Source of the DNA: Neopestalotiopsis rosae
Lineage: Eukaryota; Ascomycota; Sordariomycetes; Amphisphaeriales; Sporocadaceae
Direction of reading: 5' to 3'
DNA: 64,000 bases
Assembly (NCBI GenBank): GCA_023078685.1
Contig: JALGAS010000001.1
Span: 7,936,001-8,000,000, forward strand
Position numbers and translations under genes: made by a program. The notes below the pieces were generated by a model. The model ran no database searches. It saw nothing but the letters and a program-made list of their open reading frames with translations, and had not been told where the DNA came from. Positions 55,563 to 64,000 of the stretch are shown one piece after another; position 1 is the first letter of the stretch; each line of letters begins with the position of its first letter.

Positions 55563-58500
55563 CAGCAGATGGGTGGCGGAGACAAACTATGTGTCTTCGT
55601 GGGTTCGTATGTGGCAAGCCGTGCGGTGTTACCGGGACTGGACAACTTGCAAATAACTTGAGCGACAAAATGCCAGAATTTCGTCAAGATGGAACCCAAT
55701 GTTGAGTGTGACATGTGATCCCGGGCCTGGATAAGACTGTCTGTCGTCTGCGAGTACTGGACCACAATTATGAAGAACGATAGTAACGTCCAAAGTTGTT
55801 CGTAGGGCCCTCCAGTGTCTTGGAATAACTTTCAGCTGCCACGCGACTTACGCTCCCCTTCCATGCCCAGGTCTCGGGAGATGCGCAATGTCTTGGGTGT
55901 CGATTGTAACAGACTGCCACTGGTTGGAAGCCTGAAGATGTAAACTGTCGGAACCCGTCTGGTCTGTCCTGGAGACCCGATGCCGAGCGTTTTGATAAAC
56001 CTTGGTTCGCCGCAGCTCTCCCTTTTCTAGTATCCGACAGATGCGTCCAATACGTGAATCTTGCACTAAAGAAAAATAGTGAAGAGCGAGAGCAGCAAAG
56101 CCGATTTGTAGTAGCAGCTGAGGACCAGCCTGACCGCGCGCGCTTGTAGATAGCGGAGCTATAAAGATGAGCTCGCTGTAGCTAGCCGTGAGAAAACTCA
56201 ATGGGGCGGTCCTGGATTTCCCAAACGATGACGAGAGCTACCAGAATGGTGCTTCTCTAGCGCCCACCCTCACGATGAGAAAAAGGCCAAAGAGGCCAGA
56301 GGTAGCAGCTGAGGAGAAGCTAGCCAGTGCCAAGTGACTGGTGACTGGGCAGAAGGGCTCAGAGGGAAAGCTCAGTGGCCCGCTGCCGATTTACAGTTTG
56401 CTGCTTCACCCCTTTGGTTTGCAGTGTAAGGATTAAAGGCCGGGCTAGTATCGTGCTCTAGAGAGGGTAAAAAAGACGTTAGACAGATCGACCGGAACAC
56501 AACGGCCGTGGCTCATCTGCTCGCTTTGTAGCGCGATGGTAGTAAACATTCAGTTGGGAACGGCGACAGGCTGGTGGTTTCTTCTTTTTCACCGAGCCAT
56601 CGAACAATAATGGCTGACGTAGATCATCCTAAAAAAACACCCCGACTGACTGACTGACTAGCAGCAAGATGCGATCTGTGCTCAAAAGGTCCATGAGCAA
56701 TTGCTTTTTCCGGATTTAAGATGGCCACAGTGGAGTGTGGGAAAATTCCCCGTGTTGTATCGAAGAGCCATACTGTTAGAGAATTGCTTCGGCTTGACTT
56801 GCACCCAGCATCTGCCGGGGGTGTAAATCTGGGCTGCGTGGGGCCCAAACAGCAGGGCGCGATATGATACCTACCACCACATACCACTCACTTCCTACAT
56901 TACTCACGAGTGCCTGCCAAGACGCCCATCCACTATATACCAGATGGTATGTATATCGTACCTGGCTGGTGAGATGGAAATAACGTATGGTTGATATGAG
57001 TGTGGATGCTTGCTAATCGATCACTCACGCTGCACTACATTGATGATTGTACATTGAGCAGGGCAGAAGCCAGGCTGTTTGTGGTCTTTTGGCCCAGGTC
57101 GAAATCTCCGGGGCTGCAAATCAAAGACATGGACCGGTCAAGGGTTACGACGGCTCGAAGCGGACCAATTGTTGCTGTCCTTGTCGTTCTCTTGAACCAT
57201 GGGGGAATTGCTTCTGCGGTAGCCGCATTTTATTTGGTGAGCTTGGGACCTAGATGAGCTCCGGCATGTACTCTGCAAAACATGTACCTTGCGATGCTAC
57301 TGTTGATGCTGATGTACTTCGTACTACTTGTGGTAGGTCTCGGTCTTGGGACTGGTCTGACTGCAGAACGTGCGGGCTTCTTGGCCTGCCTCGAGCACTT
57401 CCGGATGTCTCTGGTGGACAATGCCAGTAATAGTAGTAGTGTAGCAGTGTCGTGGTGTTATACTAGTAATTGCTCGCCGGATTCCCATCGATATTCTTCA
57501 GCGGGTTGGCGGGCTGTGCAGCGCACTCACTAAAATGTCTTCGGCTCGGTTTGATCACCAATCCCGTCCTAGGCGGAAGCTAACGTCCTTACGCCATGGC
57601 AGCATCCTGATTCATTGGTTTGTCAATGCGCTATTCTTTACTTTCCCATATTTCAAGAGCGTGGTGGCGCAACGCTTTCTGTGAGCTGATGGTTCATATG
57701 AAAAGGCCTCTTCCTGCAAGCAATTTTCCAAGCCACGGCGCGGTTCCTGGCATGAAACTGGCTGATTGAGAGGAGGAGGGGTGCTCAAGTCAGGTACCCC
57801 GAGCAATCTCTTGCTACTGTACGGAGTACGGAGTATAATCCTGGCAGCAGTAATGTATAGTCGCACGGCTCATAGCAATGAGGCGCATTGTACAGAGTAG
57901 TTTGCGTCAAGGCTCTTGGATCGATCATGTTCATTAGAATATACAAACTTTCCCTGTGTTCTTGCAAGTTGTGGTGATTGTTCAAGGACATTTAGTGCTT
58001 TGACTGAATCATGATTGCACACTTATTGCCTCGTAACCAAATTTCGTATGATTTCTCACATTTCGTGCATTGGTACATGCGCCATCTCGCAACGCTGACC
58101 AGAAAGTTGTCGGAAGCAAAGAGATCCCCTGGACTAAAGCCTGTGCCAGGGCCAGGCTTGCCGGGTTCCAAGCGCCTCCTGGACCCGGGATCTCAGTGAA
58201 CCGTAGGCCAAGATGCTCATTGGCCGGGCGCAGGCGATAATCTGAAGAAATAGGCAAGCCACAAGATATTAATTGTCTAGATCTCCACTGGTGTCGCTGA
58301 GGAAGACAGGCACCAAGCGCATGGGTCACTGTAATGATCAGATGGACTGCATTCCATCTAGATACTGCACCGTGAGTGCATGTGACGTCGCTCGGAATTG
58401 TTTTCAGCTCCACGTCTGCTGAGGCCTAGGGTATATCGAGCCCGAGAAACAGGCGACGTCGATCTCTCGAGACGGGATGCAGGCGGGCAGGGATGGCCCC

Positions 58501-60251
58501 CGGTTTTTCTCCCCGAGAGTCCGTGTTCAGTATGGGGTTATTCATGATCTCTAACACAATTCACCCCTTCTTGGCCGGTATGTTGAGAATGGACGTTTCT
58601 ATCGAGAGAGGCCGCCAAAGATTAAAAAGAACGGAGCCCAGTGGTCTGATCGACCGGATTCTAGTGGGTGGTGTATGCTAGGAGCCAAGGAGCATAAGGA
58701 TTTCTTGCCCACATCTGCGTATCGCTGGTGTGTATGACCAGTGTTGCAATGCCTGGGGTGAAAGCAAAGTTGTGGCACTTCAGCTGACCACTGAGAAAAC
58801 CGATCGCGGCCGCATCCACGGGAATGAGTGGCTAGAGATTGCACTGCGGCATTGGCGTGCTCTCACAACCGGCGCCTGATGTACCTTGGGTGCCGCACGG
58901 CACGTTAGCTAAGCATGCCCAAGGTTTGATACTTGTAACTCGAGAGCTCTGCCGGCATTACCAAGAGCTTACACTTTGTTCTCCTCCGCACAGATAGATG
59001 AACGATGGACAAAAGAAGAATCGGAAGATGGGGAGAGACAGCCTATGACAGGTGCCACATGGCCGCCGCGGACGGGCAAGTGCGTCAATCTAGCATTGTG
59101 CAACTCGAGACCACCGACATCTTTGTAATACAGGCGAGGCATAAGGACGAACTGGGAACACTCCGCCCCCGTGGAACCGCCGTAGTTCGCAGAGCAAGAT
59201 GGACGGACACGAGAAGAGCAGTAGGGTGCACTCTGTCTGTCAGTAGCTGTCGAGTGAAGGATTCTGCGAGGTTGTCTTGCACGAGCGTATATCTTTGCAG
59301 TGTCCTCTGTCTTGGCTGTGTCGAAACAAAACATGCGATAGGCCCGCCAGCGGTACCCTCGGGGCTGGCGAATGAGTGCGGCGAGTGTTGCGATTCAGTG
59401 CGAGGGGTACCAGCTCCATGTCAGAGCTGAACATGCAGAAGCCTGGCGGCGAAATTGACACACACGTACGTACGACAAATGTCGTACGAGAGCATGAGGT
59501 CGGTCTTCGGTAATATGGACAAATGACATGACAATCATGGGTGGTATTCAGTAGAGGGACAGAGGTAAGTAGGTCATGTAGGTATTGATGGCATTGTTGT
59601 TCAGCGGCCAATGTCAGTGAGTGCTCAAAATTAGGTGTTGTGTATGGTGTATGGGCACATGAGAGGTGTATCGTATCGGAGAATTTCGAGTAGGTCTGAT
59701 CAATAGCAGCGTTTCCCCCTAGGTAAGTTGGTTGGTAGTAGCATGGGCACTCTTTTGGCTGCCTATCGCTCTGTCCTGCGGCCAGACTGGGCTGGCGATT
59801 GCCCTACCAGCACTCGTCCCGGGGCAGAGGTAGGCAGTTTCGGAAGGCAACTTTTAGCGACCGCAGCCGACCCTTCCCCCGAAAGCAACCTCTTCCACCT
59901 CTTTGAACGCCCAAAACGGCACTCGGTGAATTTTCCTCGAGCAGCGACGAATCTCAGCGCAACAACCAGCTCCCACAAACATCTCATCTTTGAGACATCA
60001 CGAGCTTGCTCGTGTCTTCGGGACCATCGGGCTTCAGCGGTCAGACTGTCCCCCGGTAATAACAATTATTCTGCAGTTTTCTTGGTGGGTGTCAGTGGTC
60101 ACGCGGCAGCCCTCGGCCGAGTATCATTGGAAAGAAGGCTTGAGCTCCTGCAAGACCGGCACACCACACCCGCCGGCCGCGCAACGCCTGGGTATTGAGG
60201 GCTGGCCCAGATTCTCCTGTGCATACTCGCTACCTAGGTGTTTTCTTGGCC
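55563..60251. other. 4.7-kb gene-free region
   Basis: It should contain the missing 5' exon and promoter of the ARCA-like gene (probably in 55.6-56.5 kb) and the leader of ASA1 (59.7-60.25 kb). In between only short frames with no recognisable content are found. A GACT repeat of about three units lies at 56645. I saw no RNA gene or transposon signature. Confidence 0.45.
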
Positions 60252-61699
60252 ATGGCATCACCGCCTGAGTCTGAGCCTGCGACGCCCAAGTCGGTTCTAC
60301 GCGGACACCAGGCCCAGGTGCACGCAACAGCCTTTGTGAGAGACAATCAGCGTCTGGCCTCGGGTGATGCCGAAGGATATGTCGTGCTGTGGGATCTCAC
60401 CATCATGCGGCCTCGGGCAGTATGGCGGGCGCACACAAATGCCATCCTGGGCATCGCCTCCTGGGGCAACGATAAGATCATTACGTGGGTTGCTCGCTAA
60501 ACGACAAGCCTTTTATTAGCACATGAGCGTTTCACTAAAAGTAGGTATGCGTAGGCATGGAAGAGATCACCGTTTGGTAGTATGGATGCTCTCCGAGAAT
60601 GATGAGTCGCGCTTGAGTACAACCCTACCTTTAGATCCTCTGCCCGACGAAAGACCTCAGCCATGGATACTGCACATTCTCGAGGTCAACACAATGAATT
60701 TCTGTTCCTTCGGCCATTGTCCAGCGAACTCTGAGGGCGACGTCGATGAGATACTCATAGCCGTTCCCAATACCCTTGCTTCAGAGTCGGTATGATGCCA
60801 AACGCTTGACTTTTTGTCCTCAGATATAAACAGACCCTGACCGCTAATGATCGTAGGTCGATATTTGGAAGTTGCCGGCACAAGAGAGACTTTACACAGT
60901 TCATGCCACAGAAAAGAGCGAGAAGAGCGGCATGGTGATGGCGCTGGATCTTTTCCACCAAGATTCGTCTTTGGTCCTGGTAACCGCGTACGAAAATGGT
61001 CTTGCCACTGTTTTCCAGCAAGACATTGATAATTCATGGAATCTTGTGTATCGTTCTCAGTCTCATAGTCAGCCAGTCCTGTCGCTCGACGTTGCACCGA
61101 GCAAGGGCTACTTTTTGACGTCAAGTGCTGACGCTCTTCTGGTCAAACATCCGATCCCAAAGCCATCAGAAGATCGACTAGTCCAAGCAGACAGTATTCT
61201 CCCAGCAAGCGAGAAGAAGCCGATGCCTGCGCCAGGGAATGGTAAATCTCTTTTGTCTGCTGCCTTGGCAGGAGAACCGCGACCGCCCAAACTCCAGAAG
61301 AGGCCGCCTCGTGTTGTTGAGACGCAGCCATTAAAAATCCTCAACACCAAGCACTCGGGTCAGCAGAGTCTGCGGATCCGTTCAGACGGTAAGCTCTTTG
61401 CCACAGCTGGTTGGGACTCAAAAATAAGAGTCTATTCGGCGAAAACGATGAAGGAACTTGCAATCCTCAAGTGGCACCAGGTGGGCTGCTACACTGTAGC
61501 CTTGATCGACATAGACGTTTCTGCTGTGCAGGCGCGAAATGAAGTCCTCAAGAACGAATCGAATAGCGAAAGTGCTTCGGTTATGCCGTTGTCGACGGAT
61601 TTGACGGTCAAGGAAAGACGAATTAAGCAGGCAAAGGAGGCTCACTGGTTAGCAGCTGGTAGTAAAGACGGAAGGATCAGTCTATGGGATATATATTAA
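60252..61699 (+). CDS. ASA1: WD40 protein, ASTRA-associated protein 1 (ASA1)
   Basis: The model is join(60252..60484, 60555..60789, 60857..61699), 436 aa; introns are 70 and 67 nt. ASA1 is a subunit of the ASTRA/TTT-type assembly that supports PIKK kinases and chromatin regulators such as Tra1. WD-type blades are visible at [13 protein letters not shown] (residues about 16-28, ending V-V-L-W-D-L), [11 protein letters not shown], the [12 protein letters not shown] blade created by the first splice, V-D-I-W-K-L created by the second, a blade around Q-P-V-L-S-L-D-V-A, and the last two, G-W-D-S-K-I-R-V-Y and [13 protein letters not shown] at the very C-terminus. A disordered Pro/Lys insert (about 260-300) interrupts the propeller. 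It converges on the GPAT gene. Confidence 0.9.
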
Positions 61700-61871
61700 G
61701 CGTCCTGACTGTTGAGTCCGAGATCGCCCATGATACTATAATATGCTCTGTGCCTCAATCTATACTCATTCACAGCTGCCGGCCATTATTGACTGGATAT
61801 TCATATAATATGCGTTTTCGTGTCCATCGCCAATAAGTCTTTGTCAAAGCTGCTTCCTTTCAGGTGGCAAT

Positions 61872-64000
61872 CTAAAGATGTGCCCTCCCCTCCAGCTTTC
61901 TTCTCCGCCTCTCGGCCTTGACCTCTTTCTGCACCTGAAGAGCCTCTTGCGCACTCAACCTGGTCCCTGTCTTGGCTGCAGGATCTGCCGCCTCTGCAAA
62001 TAGTTTCCTACCTAGCATGTCTGCAAGTCTAATGACCCTAGTGCTGACAGTCGCGCCGTCCCTGCGATTCTTGCCCTCTCTCCTGGAACTAGCAATGCGA
62101 CCTACAAAGTCCCACAAACGACCTTCGGCAAGAACTTCCCCGGACTGCGCATCGCGGCGTGGCATCCAGTCCGACGCAAGACGCAGACGAGGTGGGATCT
62201 TGGTGTCTTTGGATTTAACGGCATATATGATGCCTTCTTCCTCGAAGCGCTGGTACGTGTTCTTGATCGTCTCTTTGTTTACAGCTTCAAAATAGGACAG
62301 GTCGCCTTGGTGGTAAAGTGTCTTGCCAAGCTGTTAAACTGTTAGTGACAATGAAACCTGCACATTTTCGCCCTTTGACGCAAGATGTGAAGAAAACACT
62401 TACCAATTGGGCACTATTCTGCGCCTTGGCGACACCAATCCAGACATCATCTTCGTTTGTGCCGGGTGGGGGCGTCAAACTGATCAACGAGACGGCAGCC
62501 AACCAGCTAGCCTCGATGAATGGCCAAATCAAGAAGCAATAGAAATCATAGTTTTCTCTTCCAGCCACGCGCTCCTCATCTGCTATGCCCACGCTGAGGA
62601 TTTTGTTGTCCTCCCCACGATGAAGGTTGATGACTCTGTCATTCTCGAGGCCAACCAAGGTCTTTTCTAAATTGGCCACCAGTCCTTCGCTGGGGAAGAT
62701 GAATTCACCTCGGAAAAGAGACGACAAGAAAAGAACCTGGTCTCGAAGTTCTTGATAGGGGATCTCTTGGTGTGCTGGTCCACCTCCCTGCTTGACCCGG
62801 GTGTACATACTTGCGCTCACAAGAGCTTCAGAGATGAAGAGGTGGATCGTCATGTTTCGGTAAAATGATAGTTGGAAACGGTCGACGGCGTAGTATGTCG
62901 GCTCGACCAGACCATTGAGAACACCTACCAAGTCTTTGCCAAGCACTTCAAGTCCTCGCTCGATCACGTCGGCCAGAGGAGCATTGCCAAAGTGCGCGAC
63001 GCGGCCACCCTTTGCTCTCACACGATCAATGAGCCATTCGACACGACGCAGAAGCTCAGCCTTACCGACACCACGGCCGCGGAGTGTGAGCAGTACCGTT
63101 CCAATCAAGGCTGTCGGCATCACAACTGATACGTCGTTGATGTCCGAGAGGACCTTGTAGCCCATGGTGCGTAGAAGTTTCTGTCGCACCGCGCCGGACT
63201 CTGGCGTCTTTGCTGTCAGATCAGCGGGTATGTTGGGAATCTTGGAGAGTTGATCATCAATGTAACCCCTCAGGCTCCAAGGTTCGTGGAAGCGGACATC
63301 TACTCTGCCAAGCCGCAACGATAAAACCGATGAGCCGTCAGTCAAGAAATCCGCAAGATTTTCCTTCTTCTTCGGTACACCCAACAACTCAGTAACATAA
63401 CCCTCGGTCTCAATGACCTTGTCGTACTGCGTGCTGACTGGGCAAATCACGGCATCCTCGACGCGTCCGGACAGGATACTATCCAGGATGAAACTTAAGA
63501 TGCCAAACTTGGGTGAAAGGAGCTTTCCCGTTCTGGATCGCCCTCCTTCAATGAAACATTCGAAGTTGTATCCGCCTTGTAACAGCGTATCAATATACGC
63601 CTGCACTGCGGTCTGATAGAGGACATCGTTGCCAAACGCCCGCCTGATCCACATGGCTCCTGCGTGTTGTAGGAAGCTGCCGACGACAGGAAAGTTCAGA
63701 TTGTCACCGGCCACGACGACGGGTAGAGCGAGACCCAAGCGGTAGCATATCAACTGCATGGAGACGTAGTCAACATGTGATCTATGGCTTGGCAAGAAAA
63801 TGATGCTTTGCTTCTTGGAGGCGGCAATTTCAGCCACTTTCCTTAGGCGAAGTACTTCCTCGCTGTTAACGTGGATTCCCTGGTGATATGCCCTCGTCAA
63901 CAACTGAGTGCACAGGTAATAGGCGCCTCGGATGAAGGTTTTGCTCTCGAATTTGCAGATCATGTCATTGGTCATCTTCTCCGTGACTTCTTGGAGGCCA
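61872..64000 (-). CDS. Glycerol-3-phosphate/DHAP acyltransferase (PlsB/GNPAT-like), 5' end outside window
   Basis: The visible exons are complement(61872..62330, 62404..64000). The 73-nt intron (62331-62403) has a GTAAGT donor and an AACAG acceptor. The frame is open to the window edge, so the N-terminus is missing; an internal ATG at 63975 is not taken as the start. The enzyme acylates glycerol-3-phosphate or dihydroxyacetone phosphate, the first step of glycerolipid synthesis, on a membrane. Block I is S-H-R-S-H-V-D-Y (the HX4D catalytic motif). V-V-A-G-D-N-L-N follows, then the G-A-M-W-I-R-R block and F-I-E-G-G-R-S-R-T-G-K, with I-C-P-V-S further on. This spacing resembles PlsB and peroxisomal GNPAT more than yeast Sct1/Gpt2. 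The C-terminal exon is basic and ends E-G-R-A-H-L; no clear peroxisomal SKL signal is present. Confidence 0.88.

Noticed and set aside
58009..58413. 134-codon minus-strand frame
   Set aside because: No protein-like pattern, and it is isolated within a gene-free stretch.
59005..59430. 141-codon plus-strand frame
   Set aside because: No recognisable features, and an overlapping minus-strand frame of similar length shows it is not distinctive.
1..64000. Secondary-metabolite gene cluster, CRISPR array, rRNA or intact mobile element
   Set aside because: No PKS, NRPS, terpene synthase, repeat-spacer array, rRNA motif, transposase or reverse-transcriptase motif was found on either strand.

Overview
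The window looks like nuclear DNA of a filamentous ascomycete (Pezizomycotina; a Sordariomycete is my best guess). The basis is the gene content: two Zn2Cys6 regulators, a HET-domain protein, an RTA1-family membrane protein, a GH128 wall glycosidase, DUF4360 and DUF3716 proteins, MCM6, ASA1 and a GPAT. Introns are short (46-137 nt) with GT(A/G)NGT-type donors. One tRNA gene has a nuclear-type intron at position 37/38. I found no rRNA, CRISPR array, plasmid or phage feature, no polyketide or non-ribosomal peptide synthase, and no intact transposon.

Layout. 1-1584: 3' part of an RGG/proline-rich protein. 2756-3725: DUF3716-like Cys-rich protein. 4367-7290: replicative helicase subunit MCM6, with ACGCGN (MCB-like) motifs upstream. 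7725-8087 (-): 91-aa membrane protein. 9490-10989: intronless DUF1593/Sde182-type protein. 11.0-12.5 kb: decayed, gene-free DNA. 12612-13488: secreted DUF4360 protein. 15847-18585: RBR-type E3 ubiquitin ligase. 19146-19229: tRNA-Ala(AGC). 19419-21021 (-) and 21845-22365 (+): divergent pair of a BBE-like flavin oxidase and a Dabb (stress-responsive A/B barrel) protein. 23521-24750: low-complexity hypothetical protein. 26045-27285: RTA1-family protein. 28051-29478: F-box-like protein with a disturbed 3' end. 30589-32697: HET protein. 33525-34456: C-terminally anchored hypothetical protein. 34952-37049 (-): Zn2Cys6 regulator with about 4.7 kb of gene-free DNA upstream. 41750-42574 (-): secreted protein. 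43642-46532 (-): phospholipase D. 48477-49625: GPI-type GH128 protein. 49719-50703 (-) and 51054-52075 (+): divergent TTC1-like TPR protein and HAD phosphatase. 52960-55562 (-): second Zn2Cys6 (ARCA-like) regulator, again with more than 4.5 kb of gene-free DNA upstream. 60252-61699: ASTRA component ASA1. 61872-64000 (-): glycerol-phosphate/DHAP acyltransferase, cut by the window edge.

The genes do not form one pathway. Housekeeping genes (MCM6, PLD, TTC1, ASA1, GPAT, tRNA) are interspersed with accessory genes (HET, F-box, secreted proteins, the BBE/Dabb pair). The observations I would follow first are the BBE/Dabb pair with its flavin-site substitution, the unusual zinc-cluster layout of the RBR ligase, the MCB cluster before MCM6, and the frame-broken F-box 3' end, which runs into a 9-bp coding repeat. 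All exon boundaries were placed by eye from splice signals, frame continuity and remembered family conservation; no alignment was run.
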